Below, in pieces: positions 24,109 to 36,221 of a DNA stretch of 64,000 nt; the stretch's first letter is position 1, and each line of letters opens with the position of its first letter. A program made the position numbers and the translations under genes. Below the pieces are notes generated by a model. It was given only the letters and a program-made list of their open reading frames with translations, was not told the DNA's origin and ran no database searches. Source of the DNA: Homalodisca vitripennis (lineage: Eukaryota > Arthropoda > Insecta > Hemiptera > Cicadellidae); assembly GCF_021130785.1 (NCBI RefSeq), contig NC_060213.1:135608001-135672000 (forward strand), in the 5' to 3' direction.

Positions 24109-25745
24109 CTGGTAAAACATCAAAACTACACTACTTTGTTCAGCAACAGACACGCGTAAACACAAGTATCCTGAGGGTGAGGAAGGCAAGAGTAGTTCTA
24201 CAGATAACAACACGAAGAACAGTGCACTCTGAATCAGCAAAGCCAACAATTAAACATTCCACAACCCTCAACGAACACGACTCAGCCTTTTACTCATGGA
24301 GATGTTATTAGTTAAAGATAAGAATACGGACAACAGATCATCTTCATATTACTTTTTGTAGGAATCCATCAAATTGTTATCCTTCTATTCAGTAGAACAC
24401 ATTTGAAAAGCTGTTTCTGGAAGTAATGTATTCCATAAAAAGTATACTTGAATAGATATAAATAACTCAGACGGCATAAAATTCTGAAGACAATTATTTT
24501 TCCAACTCCGATCTTCATGACTGTATTCACAAAGAGAATACATACAGCAACCTCGATCACTGTTACATGAATAATGGATGCCTTGATAAATTGTATCCCA
24601 ATCAACCAAAGCCAGAATTATTATTTACGATCTGAAACATCAAAACCCAAATGACTCTAAACTGAATCTATCCCAGTAGGGATTAAATACACTTATTCTA
24701 ACTAGGTGAAGCAGCTAACGAATGGCATGTGGGTGGAAGAGGGTAGCACAGACAGAAGACAGTACAGAGAAGACAGAAACAGAATATCCTGCAAGAGACA
24801 AAGGATGAAGATGAAGTGCATAGATGTATGGATGGGTGAGATGACACTAACACAGGGGCAGATCATGCTTGGTAACATGGGTAGTATCTTGTGGAGGTTC
24901 TCTCAGAAATTTCCTAATCGAAACATAACTTACGATTATTAGATCGTTACAACTAAACATTTTGTAGCAGAGTTCCAAGATAAAAATTATTTATGTAACT
25001 ACTACATATCAGCCTTACATCTAGTGAAACGTTTGTCTTTGGAAAATAGATTTTGTAAGAGCGACTAAAGATGTTTTAAATATTAAACTGAGTAGAAAAG
25101 TATTAACAGTGTTCAACTAAAAAGCCCATTGAACTTGACTATTCATTTTGTAATAACTAGCAATACAATCTACTTGTATTTTTGGAAAGAAAAAAAATCC
25201 AGAATGCAATAAGAATTATTTTTATTAATTTAAAAGAATAGAAATACTTTGTCTACTTATTTAAGGAATACAATTATTGATTAGAAAATACATCCCTGAT
25301 ATACTAGCCTTAAAAACCATAAACTTTATTTTAAATCAAAGAATACTTGAATTTGATCTCAAATTCATCATTATATCCAAAATGTAAAATATTAAAATAC
25401 ATCTTTTACAATACGAATTAGGTATAGAATTATGTGTTTTTAATAAACTATAAGTGTGATTTATATTTATCAAAAGCAACAGCATAGGTACTTCAGTGAA
25501 AATAGACTAGTGTTGTTATGAAAATTTATAGTCCGCTTGCTTTACGTGGAATTTTTTCTATTAAACAATATTTATATTAAGGTAGGAGATACAAATTAAA
25601 CAAGCTAGCTTACCAATTACTGAAATCAAGCATAAAAAATGCCTAAAGATTAAAAATAAAACTAGAGGAGTATAGAGATAGAACCACCACAAGATGTATC
25701 CCCCACTGTGAGGCCAAGACCGATCTGAATCCCCACCAACGTTAC
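24109..25745. other. CAMTA intron, nothing recognised
   Basis: AT-rich, with no domain or repeat recognised. The plus-strand open frame at 24,706-24,942 is compositionally different (purine-rich) but has no recognisable product. Confidence 0.5.
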
Positions 25746-25937
25746 CTCCATGGCTTCTTGCTTGAGGATGACCTTGGAGTGGGGGCGGAAGACAGCGGGG
25801 CTGGGTGTGGGACTGGATCCCCCGGAGTTGAGAATGAGCAGACCTCCAGAGCCCTGGATCTGGGACAGGCTGAGGACCAGTGGGGAACCAGAGGTCTGAG
25901 CGGTGGACACCTGCTGCTGGCTTGTATTGGAGCTCAC
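25746..25937 (-). CDS. CAMTA: CAMTA exon 6: linker ending in LKQEAME
   Basis: A 192-nt exon, phase 0 at both ends, acceptor tttacag and donor gtaacg. It encodes Ser/Gln-rich sequence, then SPLVLSLSQIQGSGGLLILN and a Pro-rich part ending KVILKQEAME. The 92-bp region covering its acceptor is directly duplicated upstream (25,947-26,130). Confidence 0.88.
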
Positions 25938-25946
25938 CTGTAAATG

Positions 25947-26130
25947 GCTCAGGTTAGCTGCTATAGATAGCAAACTATGGGCCAATATCACTCTTATCAT
26001 TTAGATAAGCATTTACCTCCACAACTGGAGGTCTAAATGGCTCAGGTTATCTGCGATAGATAGCAAACTATGGGCCAATATCACTCTTATCATTTAGATA
26101 AGCATTTATCTCCACAAATGGAGGGCAATA
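25947..26130. repeat. 92-bp tandem duplication next to CAMTA exon 6 acceptor
   Basis: Two direct copies of a roughly 92-bp segment starting ggctcaggtta and running through tagatagcaaactatgggcc to ctccacaa(c/a)(t)ggagg, offset by about 92 bp, with only a handful of differences. The first copy abuts the acceptor of exon 6, so the exon's upstream intron sequence is doubled. Confidence 0.9.
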
Positions 26131-27465
26131 TGCTTACATCAATGGAAGATTTCACATTTTTTAAACTTATATTGCTCTCCAAAAAGAAGAAACACACACA
26201 ACTATATGATCATTGGTTTGAATGCAGGAATCCCTAACTTTAAGTTGGTGACTTTCTGAATTTGATGAATTAAGATTCACCATGAATAAAAGATCAAATC
26301 TTTTTTTCCGCTTAGTTATAAATCCATCCAACCTCATTCATGTTCAACAATTCAATGGAGATATAAAACAACCGTGAAGTGCTAATGGATCTTGTCTTCT
26401 CTTCCGTAGAATCTCTTGATATATCTGTCAAACAGTCTTATAGTACCATAGGATCCTATAGTACCAACCAAGTACCACCATCCTGCTTTAAATATTGGAA
26501 TGGTAGCTCTGTAAAGGAAGGAATGCAATGTACAAATCCAACTTCAACAAAATAAACAAAGAAGCTATACATTGAAACCAGCAGCTCTGGCAGTATCCTA
26601 TGTCAAATAATGTTCTGGAAGTTGACAAAGATTTTTCATCTTTTTGTATAAATCTCAGAATTTGTTGTTCTTCTTATTGCAGATTATTTTTCAGTGTTGG
26701 CCTTGTTATTATTTATTGGTAATATTGCCATTGTACTATTGTTAATTTTATACGATATTAAATGAATATCTGAATAATTATTTTCTCTAATCTCTTTTTT
26801 GTAACTTTTTAATTAGTAAGTATGATAAGAAAATCCAAAACTAATTCTACTGTTTTTGGATTTGAATGGAAGATTTGATTGTTTGTAGCAGAAGCTTCTT
26901 GAAGTGCAAGACATACTGTTTCAGAAGCACCAAACTTGGAGAAGCGCTAATGCACTTGATAGTGAGTAAATGATATGGCAGCATATTTGCAGACTGGGTA
27001 ATGCTGGATTATCCTAACGTTCATTCTCCAGAATAATAGACAAAATATTTACCTTCAAGGATATCCCTAGACTTGTAAAAGGATTACGATAGAGCTATAC
27101 CTACAACAATTGTCCTACTTCTGGAAATTTGATGGGTAGACACTTCATCTTCTTCAGCCTTACAAAATCCAGCTTTTAATTCAACCTCATGATACCTTTA
27201 TTTATTAGTCTGGATCCTCTAATATTTCAGAGAAAAATGCTAGTTGTAAGCAAATTTTTAAGTCAAATCTCTAGGCCTTAATTCCCAGCATCTTTCTATT
27301 TGCAGTGCAGTAGATAACTTCCTTAGGGTGAACTTAGGGTGAAAGTACTTGCCACATAAATATACTTAAATCTGATTGCCGGATCCCCAAACTTGTTAAT
27401 CTTCCACTAGGTGCAAAGTATGTGTATGCCAAACAAGTACGCTCGTAGATGAGAGATTAAAGTAC
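26131..27465. other. CAMTA intron, nothing recognised
   Basis: No coding sequence or clear repeat recognised by eye. Confidence 0.45.
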
Positions 27466-27600
27466 CTGAGCGTTGGACGTAACAGCACTGTGATGTCCGA
27501 GATGAGGATGATGCAGAGTCATTGTCCTCTGCTGCGGCTGAGCTACTGACATCACTCTTCCGTTACTGTGATGATGGTTTAGCATCGTCGTTGACGACAC
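27466..27600 (-). CDS. CAMTA: CAMTA exon 5: His/Ser-rich linker
   Basis: A 135-nt exon, phase 0 at both ends, acceptor gtccag and donor gtactt. It encodes a low-complexity segment with runs of His and Gln (for example MTLHHPHLGHHSAVTSNAQ). Assigned from its position, open frame and exact phase match; the segment itself is poorly conserved, so the boundaries are less certain than for domain exons. Confidence 0.8.
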
Positions 27601-28843
27601 CTGGACACATCATTGCGTAACTGGGCTGTGCGTTAATTGTAATAAAAGTACACAACAATAAAAATTATTAGATGACATCAATTTTTTATGCCCATAATCT
27701 AATACACCTAATTGAGTTTGCTGTTAAAATTTACAGTTAAAAAATCAGAAACACATTATAGTTTTGTACTGTCTAAAGCAATATTAAGGTATATTATATT
27801 AATTTAATAATAAAAAATAATATTAACAAATGCACAGTATAAAATACAGGTAACATCTAGTAATAGGTAATTAAATAATTTTATTATTTGAAGTTATTAA
27901 TGCAACAGTGAGCAACAATAACATGGAAGGGTTTTCAGCAATTTTTATATACTTCTATTTTTTTATTATTTTAGTTATGTATTTCAAACTGTTCAAATTT
28001 TGCTTATGACGTAAATGGGTAATGTTGTTAGTTATAATAATATTGGTTAATTCAATTATGTAAACTATCCAAATTGTTTACTGTTTAATATGAAGTTCAA
28101 CTGCTGAGGGGTTGTTGAATAATTATTTATGTTACGTTAAATAATTTTCTGTTTAACATGTTGAGTCCTAGTGTGGGCTGGCTGTGTAGGGTGCTCCAGA
28201 ACACTCAGTATTGAGCCACAGTGAAGGTGTTGAATACTTAATTGTTGTTTTAGTGTTTAAAGATTAATACAGGTTTGTAATTATATTTTTTATTGTGTAC
28301 AACACAAACTGTAATTACAATACTGATGTTAAAATTACTATTATTAGAAGCACATTATTTATATTCTTGTAATCGTAGCAGATAAATCTAGATTTCAGCT
28401 AATAATTTATTTAAAACGTAATACATATGAACGCTTCTGTATTTTAAGATAAGTGTTTGAGTTAATATATTTTTCTGAATTGGCATAAGATATCTTTAAA
28501 AATTATACCAGATTCACTAAAACGTAATAATTATAATAAGAATGACAATATTATCTTATGTCTGCATCATGAGTCACAAATGTTGAGTCACAAGGCTATC
28601 AAGAACCTCTGACACTTAGGGAACGAACTCCACCAACTCCAATAGTCATCTCCTGCAGTAGACTAGACCTATTGAATTACCCTACAATCCAGAATCTCGA
28701 CATTTGCGTCATGCTCCTGTACATCCATAAGGTTGCCCAGATTTAAGTGACACATCGGATTTTGCTGTACCCAATGTGGGTTCAACTGGAAGGTATAAAC
28801 CAACCGGAAGTGAAATCTCCTGGGAACGTCTGTGAGTACCTAC
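27601..28843. other. CAMTA intron, nothing recognised
   Basis: Very AT-rich, without recognised features. Confidence 0.5.
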
Positions 28844-29020
28844 CTGGTTGTTAGGAGGCTGGGCGGCAGATATCCGGCGGATGGGCTGGGAGCAGGACTT
28901 GGAGTCCCCGCAGGAGTTGTCCGGACAACCGCACTCCAGTTGTTTGTTGAGCGCGGCCGCCCGTGCAGAGCGCTGCTTCTCCATCAGTTGTGACACGATG
29001 GCCTCCACCGTCTCGGCAGT
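28844..29020 (-). CDS. CAMTA: CAMTA exon 4: linker with AIVSQLMEKQRSARAAALNK
   Basis: A 177-nt exon, phase 0 at both ends, acceptor tcactgcag and donor gtaggt. It encodes TAETVEAIVSQLMEKQ, an Ala/Arg-rich helix, and a Cys-rich stretch (ECGCPDNSCGDSKSCSQPIR). This stretch follows the acidic DEPDLNN motif in animal CAMTAs. Confidence 0.93.
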
Positions 29021-29459
29021 CTGCAGTGACAGTTATAAGAGGCTCTTTACTTACTCTCACCACCACAGAAGGCTCACGGCATTATTTGTGGAGCCTTTAT
29101 ATATAATTGTAAAAGACTTTACAATTATATATAAATCTATTAACCCCATCGTTCATTAGTTATACAAATGAGCTAGTTCTTTTGGTACAATCACAATAAT
29201 TAGAATATTGCTTATCAAAATTTTTACATAAAAATTGTTTTAAGCATAGGTACAATAATGTATGGAATTTAAGAATTTCCCTTTGGATATCATTCTTCTG
29301 TCACAACATGAGTATAACTCAATAAATACTTCCTTCTGCATTCCTCAGTAAAATAAAATTGTTATAATTGGAATTTCTAAGTAGTAGATACCACTGTAGT
29401 CTTTGTTCATGTTCCAAAAATAATGCATCCTGGGTGAAAAATCAAACGATTGCCTTAAG

Positions 29460-29660
29460 AGCCAGTTGGTGGCCATCTTGATCTTGATTTCAACCCCATA
29501 AGAACTTCAAGCACTTTTACGGCCTTATTTTTAATTGTAGAATCGTGGGGGATGTTTCATTTGAAAGATACGATTGATACACATCCAAACTTTTTTTATA
29601 AATATTTGTATGGTTAGTTTGAATAAAAATGTTCCAACATTTTGGTATTTCATGTAATAA
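29460..29660. repeat. second copy of the 21.13-kb repeat
   Basis: Starts ggtggccatcttgatcttga and matches 21,127-21,350 in order and orientation with many differences, so both are old. A poly-G tract (29,890-29,902) lies a little further on. Confidence 0.6.
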
Positions 29661-30094
29661 AAGGTAAACAATTTAAAAGAAATAATAAGTGCTTTAATGA
29701 GTATTCATCACATCTTTAAAATGAAACAACTGCCATAAGTTTATGACTAAAAATAAGACCGAAACCATTTTAAGTTTTACATTGTTCTTAGGGATTACAA
29801 TTCAAGTTCGTTTCTCTACAGACTTTACATTTGTATCTCTATAGCTGTTCAATTTAGCTACTCTTACGGTTGATCAACTTGTACGGTTGTGGGGGGGGGG
29901 AGAGGGGGAGGAAAGAGCACTTGTCCTAAAAATTAGTTTAACCATCCAAAGCAATGCAAGTCTTGAATTAAGTGCAGTAGAAGAAAATTTTGAAGCTATA
30001 AGATTTTAATGCATTACTAAAATTTACAACAATGGTACACATTTTACCATCAAAATAGACTCATATTTTAAATGAAATAAAACACCCAAAATCA

Positions 30095-30262
30095 ACTCTA
30101 AAATTGAGAACTCAAAAAGTTTTCATCAGTTTTTGTGCTATTAAACTTTATATTAAAGTTCAGTATCTGTAATGTAATTTGATACAAGAGTTTAGAAATC
30201 GATACACATGAATCAAATAGATTTAGTTACTAATGGATAAAAATTATTTCTTTGTATACTTT
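30095..30262. repeat. empty-site copy of a repeat (partner at 31.45 kb)
   Basis: Shares about 130 bp with 31,744-31,874 (gtgctattaaactttatatt ... attatttctttgtatac) and about 30 bp with 31,450-31,482 (aaaattgaga ... tcatcagt). It lacks the roughly 260 bp present between those two blocks in the partner copy. Confidence 0.75.
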
Positions 30263-30441
30263 CATTGTTAAATTAAACAGTTATAATTCACTTTTATTGT
30301 GTATCAGTCTCAAACGCACATAATATCTGTCACCACACATATACGAGTATGTATTTATCACAAATAACATTTACACTTCCTACTCATGTATACGACTGTA
30401 TACTTCAAGTTCTTAAAATCAAGACATCGAAGGACACTTAC

Positions 30442-30488
30442 TGAAATTTCCAGCTCGTTGTTTAAATCAGGTTCATCCTCACTGTAGA
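30442..30488 (-). CDS. CAMTA: CAMTA exon 3: linker after CG-1
   Basis: A 47-nt microexon between ttttatttcag and gtaagt; phase 1 in, phase 0 out. With the T left over from exon 2 it reads FYSEDEPDLNNELEIS, a motif conserved in animal CAMTAs directly after the CG-1 domain. Confidence 0.93.
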
Positions 30489-31477
30489 CTGAAATAAAAA
30501 AAAAAGATTATTTAAAAAACAATATTAATTTTGTACGAACAAGCTACTTTTAAAACATGTAACTGAATTTAAAACAAGAAACAAAAACAAGGATTGTTAG
30601 TTTTTATAAACATACAACCTCACACCAAGCTGTTACATCCCGTAAGCTGTTTATAACACTTCCATGTTAACCAGAGTTACAATATACCATGCATCATGGG
30701 ACTGCCAGTTATGGTTTAAGGGTAAAACATAAGTATCATTAACATAACATATTTTTAATCTTATTCTAATTAGATATTCTTGAAATCTTTGCAATAACAG
30801 TTTGCTTTTTTCTTAACAGAAGTGCAGAAAATTACTTAGAATTGTTAGTGATCGAAATTATAGATTGTACATAATACAATATGTAAGTATAATATAAGTT
30901 TATTAATACATAATTTTCAGGGGAAAAATTATGAATAACTTATTACATTAGTGATACATCCATCTTCTCCGGTAGATTATGAGGAGTTGAAAATTTGTAA
31001 GGTAAGCATGGGATAAGCTTGACATGAATTCTGTTAAGAAAATGAATTTTATTTGACTCTTTATAAAAAGTCACTTATTGTTTTAATGTTGTGTATTAAT
31101 TAAACCATACTAATCTGTACACATGATCAAATGTACAAATGGTACTCAACATTAAATTTAATGTGACATAGCCAAAAAAAGTTTCACAGTAAGGGATTCA
31201 TGAGTAAATATTTGAGGGAAGAAAGAAGGAAAAAGCAAATGTGGAGTTAAAGAAGCCATTTTTATGAAAAGAATTTCGAAACATCTTAAACTTTCAAATT
31301 CAAATTGATTTAATTTATTTAACAGAAAATTATACTCACAAATTTTAATAACTAACCACTAATTTCAAAGTGGTTATGAAAATGAAAATTTTTCTTGCTT
31401 TATTGTTCTTTCCTTTAACAAAATCTTTAAAATAATACCGTATGTAGTTGAAAAATTGAGAATCCAACAGGTTTTTA

Positions 31478-31742
31478 TCAGTCAGACTAAAGGACGTAGC
31501 CAGTGAGGTAGGACAAAGGTTTCGGACCCCCTCAAATTTTAAATTTTTTCTACTTCCTTTTTAATTAACAATTATTGCTATTTAAATAATCAGTATTTAC
31601 TGCTGAAAGATTGTTCTCAACAAATAAACGGGTCAAGAACTTTTTAAGGAACAAAATGGGGCCTTACTCACTGTCCACTAAAGAAAAATATCAGTTGTCT
31701 GGATCTCGCAACATTTTTTCCTGGCCAGTTCTTGGTCTGACT
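31478..31742 (+). mobile_element. hAT-like insertion remnant
   Basis: Extra DNA relative to the related repeat at 30,095-30,262. Its ends are roughly inverted: left cagtcagactaa, right (read inward) gagtcagaccaa. The plus strand, about 31,592-31,660, reads TAERLFSTNKRVKNFLRNKM, the dimerisation-domain signature of hAT transposases, without the rest of the enzyme. It is a non-autonomous or truncated hAT piece. Confidence 0.7.
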
Positions 31743-33171
31743 CTTTCTGTGCTGTTAAACTTTATATTTTAGTTCAGCATGTGTCAAGTAATTTTTCAAA
31801 ATTGTGAAGTCGATACACATGACTCAAATAGATTTATTTATTCATAAACAAAAATTATTTCTTTGCATACTACGCTCTTGTTTAAGGTTTTTACTTAATT
31901 TCCCAGTAGGACATTATTCTGAGAAAGCGCTGAAGAGTTACTTATAATATTAGTGAGTGTACGTAAAAAAAAAAATAGATCCTTCACTGATAAGTAAAGT
32001 CCTCATTATGAACCATTATTGCTTAAAATCATTAAAACTATCAAGCTGTCCAAGGCATAACACTCTCCGAATTCAACATTAGGACACAACATTTATAATA
32101 CTACGCCTTGCCTTAACATTCAAATACCACAATGACCATGATGCTGTAACACCGACAGCAACACCACAACAACAACTGTAACCAGTACAACAAACAGCAC
32201 AATGTGACAGCACAGACATAGACAAACACTGACCCTGGACGTTAGACAGTACAAGTAACTCCAACACTTCTCAACTGGCCAACACTACAACATTACAAAG
32301 TAATTAAAACACCAAAGTGATATAAAGCAGTGTTCATATTCATAAAAGAGGATAAATGTGAGCTAATGAATTGCTACAAAATTATACATTTTAAAATTTA
32401 TTTCACACCTAGCATAGCCTATGGCCTAATATAAATGTAGGTTCTACAAAATTTAATTGCACAAGTATTAATTTGATACACCAATTATTTAATATACTTA
32501 ATGAACTTTATTAGTGGTTGATAAGTAAAAGTACAATTGTGACGATGGACCTACACTAAGATATAATAATTTTAAAATGATTTTCAATTCAACTTGGCTT
32601 AACAAAGAAGGATGAGATGTGAGAAAAAAATACTTACACCTAAGAAAAAAAAGTATGGTAATTGTAATTAATGATTGCAATACAGATTAATTTTGTATAT
32701 AACTTTCATATTTTTAATACTGAAAAGTATAACTATAACAATATTGATTCACTTTATACCGTAAATACGATTATAAATCATGCAATAATGTCTGTGTAAT
32801 TTGAACTCATGATTAAGTTGTTTAGTCTTTAGATTTTAGCACAATTTAAAGGTACTTGACAATTAAGTCAGCTACATTAAATAACTATTATTTGTTCGTA
32901 AACGTTAAAAATTAGATTACTTTAGTACAATGTTCTAGTTTCAAGTGTAAGAAATTAAGTAGATTTCTGATCCTACACAATAGACAAAAATTCAATAGAG
33001 CCAAATCTAACAACCATCAGACACAATAGGAGCATCCTGAACAAAAAAATTCAATTAATTTCCTTGAAATGGATCCTTATTTATGAACGATTACATATAT
33101 CATTTAACTGACCACTTCACAACAACAGGATTTATAGTCTGTCTGTTTTTAGCAAAATAATCACAATGAGT

Positions 33172-33414
33172 CAGGGGTGTAACTAAGGGGGGATGAGGGG
33201 GATAGAACTGCTCCTAAAAGCCCTAACAAATTAAAAAAGAGATCCAAATTGTTTAATATAGAACAGTTAATTTTTTACTTTGAATCAGGCCAATCTAATT
33301 TATTTACATTTATATCAATTTAGATTTATTTTATAACCCCAATGAGGTGTGCTCTTCAGTAGGATTCCCCCCACTCCCCCCTCCCCCGAAAACAATATCC
33401 TAGTTACACCACTG
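33172..33414. mobile_element. hAT-type MITE, about 243 bp
   Basis: The left end reads caggggtgtaactaagg; the right end, read inward, cagtggtgtaactagg. These match the CAG(G/T)GGTGTAACTA termini common in hAT elements. There is no coding capacity. Flanking 8-mers (caatgagt and ctgattga) are not a clean duplication, so the exact edges are uncertain. Confidence 0.7.
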
Positions 33415-34329
33415 CTGATTGAGCCACACCAATAGGAAGCAATTTATCAATGAACATTCCTTGCAGGTAAGGTATCCATTAGACGTCAATATTATAAAAA
33501 TGAAATTAATTTGAAAAAAACTGGCACCTGAGAAAGGCCTAGGTTCGAAACTTCACCTCTTATTGCCTAATAAAGCAAACATTAACCAACCAGTCACTCA
33601 TCAAAGGCCATAAAATGAGGGAGTAGAGGCAAAGTTAGGACTTAAAAGAACTCTCTTCTACTTAACCTCTAAACACATAGACGTTAAGAGAGAAGATAAA
33701 AAGATTTTTCATGCTTACTTTTCTCTGTCAGTATTACAAAGCTGCAGAAAGTAGTAAGCGTTTTGTACATAGATTTAATTAAAGGTTAACCGCTCTTCGA
33801 TTAACTGCTCATCCTACATTATGTGTAAAATTAAAATAACTAAAACCATACACCCTAAGAGCGTAAAGTGCAATTCTGAATTACATTAGGTTCTTGTACC
33901 ATAGAACAGATACACACTTCATACATACTGTATAATACTTTTCATTGTACCCTAATATGTTATAAAAATCTAGACTGGAAAACAATACTAAAACAAATTG
34001 CTACTAGGTTATCAAGGAGTTCCAAATTATCATACTTTTGCAAAGTATACTTGAACAATCATTGATATAATGAATGATTTTCCCCACATTCAACAGATTT
34101 CACGATGCACGCTTGTAACAATTTGATCTGAACTTGCCTGAACAATTTGATCTGAACTTGCCTGATTCCATACAACATTAAATCCTCTCTATACCCAAAG
34201 ATCGTAGTCCAGATTGAGAAGTGTTGCAGCACAAGAGAGTGAGAAAGAGAGAGTGAGAGAGAGAGAAAGAAAAGGAAGCAGTAGCGGCGAAGCACACACC
34301 AGAAGAGTAGGAGGGGGCTCCAGACTCAC

Positions 34330-34474
34330 ACATCGGCTTCAGCTGGCTGACCAGCTCCTCCTTAGTCCACTCCTTCTTGTCACCCCAGAGGGCCAACGAG
34401 GGTGTGATCACAGCCAGCTTGTTGTCGTCAGGATACGGCACATTCAGGTAGTGGACCAGCACGATGTCTGGGTT
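34330..34474 (-). CDS. CAMTA: CAMTA exon 2: end of CG-1 domain
   Basis: A 145-nt exon, phase 0 in and phase 1 out, with acceptor ttcacag and donor gtgagt. It encodes NPDIVLVHYLNVPYPDDNKL, then AVITPSLALWGDKKEWTKEE and LVSQLKPM, the end of the CG-1 domain. It is the only full-length copy. Its first 99 nt, with the last 43 nt of the upstream intron, are tandemly repeated 12 more times just upstream (34,475-36,178). Confidence 0.95.
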
Positions 34475-36178
34475 CTGTGAACACAGTCAAGAGAGTGAGT
34501 TTCTCAAAGTTCACATTCTTGTCACCCCAGAGGGCCAACGAGGGTGTGATCACAGCCAGCTTGTTGTCGTCAGGATACAGCACATTCAGGTAGTGGACCA
34601 GCACGATGTCTGGGTTCTGTGGACACAGTCAAGAGAGTGAGTTCCACACAGTTCACAATCTTGTCACCCCAGAGGGCCAACGAGGATGTGATCACAGCCA
34701 GCTTGTTGCCGTCAGGATACGGCACATTCAGGTAGTGGACCAGCACGATGTCTGGGTTCTGTGAACACAGTCAAGAGAGTGAGTTCCACACAGTTCACAT
34801 TCTTGTCACCCCAGAGGACCAACGAGGGTGTGATCACAGCCAGCTTGTAGTCGTCAGGATACGGCACATTCAGGTAGTGGACCAGGACGATGTCTGGGTT
34901 CTGTGGACACAGTCAAGAGAGTGAGTTCCACACAGTTCACATTCTTGTCACCCCAGAGTGCCAACGAAGGTGTGATCACAGCCAGCTTGTAGTCGTCAGG
35001 ATACGGCACATTCAGGTAGCGGACCAACACGATGTCTGGGTTCTGTGGACACAGGCAAGAGAGTGAGTTCCACATAGTTCACATTCTTGTCACCCCAGAG
35101 GGCCAACGAAGGTGTGATCACAGCCAGCATGTAGTCGTCAGGATACGGCACATTCAGGTAGTGGACCAACACGATGTCTGGGTTCTGTGGACACAGTTAA
35201 GAGAGTGAGTTCCACACAGTTTACATTCTTGTCACCCCAGAGGACCAACGAGGGTGTGATCACAGCCAGCTTGTAGTCGTCAGGATACGGCACATTCAGG
35301 TAGTGGACCAGGACGATGTCTGGGTTCTGTGGACACAGTCAAGAGAGTGAGTTCCACACAGTTCACATTCTTGTCACCCCAGAGGGCCAACGAAGGTGTG
35401 ATCACAGCCAGCATGTAGTCGTCAGGATACGGCACATTCAGGTAGTGGACCAACACGATGTCTGGGTTCTGTGGACACAGTCAAGAGAGTGAGTTCCACA
35501 CAGTTCACATTCTTGTCACCCCAGAGGGCCAACGAAGGTGTGATCACAGCCAGCTTGTAGTCGTCAGGATACGGCACATTCAGGTAGTGGACCAACACGA
35601 TGTCTGGGTTCTGTGGACACAGTCAAGAGAGTGAGTTCCACACAGTTCACATTCTTGTCACCCCAGAGGACCAACGAGGGTGTGATCACAGCCAGCTTGT
35701 AGTCGTCAGGATACGGCACATTCAGGTAGTGGACCAGGACGATGTCTGGGTTCTGTGGACACAGTCAAGAGAGTGAGTTCCACACAGTTCACATTCTTGT
35801 CACCCCAGAGGGCCAACGAGGGTGTGATCACAGCCAGCTTGTAGTCGTCAGGATACGGCACATTCAGGTAGTGGACCAACACGATGTCTGGGTTCTGTGG
35901 ACACAGTCAAGAGAGTGAGTTCCACACAGTTCACATTCTTGTCACCCCAGAGGGCCAACGAAGGTGTGATCACAGCCAGCTTGTAGTCGTCAGGATACGG
36001 CACATTCAGGTAGTGGACCAGGACGATGTCTGGGTTCTGTGGACACAGTCAAGAGAGTGAGTTCCACACAGTTCACATTCTTGTCACCCCAGAGGGCCAA
36101 CGAGGGTGTGATCACAGCCAGCTTGTTGTCGTCAGGATACGGCACATTCAGGTAGTGGACCAGCACGATGTCTGGGTT
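34475..36178 (-). repeat. CAMTA: 12 x 142-bp tandem array of truncated CG-1 exon copies
   Basis: Twelve units of exactly 142 bp; the ctgtg(a/g)acacag landmark starts at 34,475, 34,617, 34,759 and finally 36,179. In gene orientation each unit is 99 nt of CAMTA exon 2, from Asn-Pro-Asp to Gly-Asp-Lys, then 43 nt equal to the 3' end of the upstream intron including its AG acceptor. The exon tail (KEWTKEELVSQLKPM and its donor) is absent from every unit. I saw no stop codon in the exon-derived frame of any unit. Interior units share changes, such as Asp-Asp-Tyr for Asp-Asp-Asn and gtccacag for gttcacag, while end units look more like the real exon. Reading through from one unit into the next shifts the frame. 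Confidence 0.93.
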
Positions 36179-36221
36179 CTGTGAACACAGTCAAGAGAGT
36201 GAGTTCCACACAGTTCACATT

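Noticed and set aside
34475..36178. Twelve separate paralogous CAMTA genes or exons from gene duplication
   Set aside because: The repeated unit is only 142 bp and stops mid-exon; no other CAMTA exon is duplicated.
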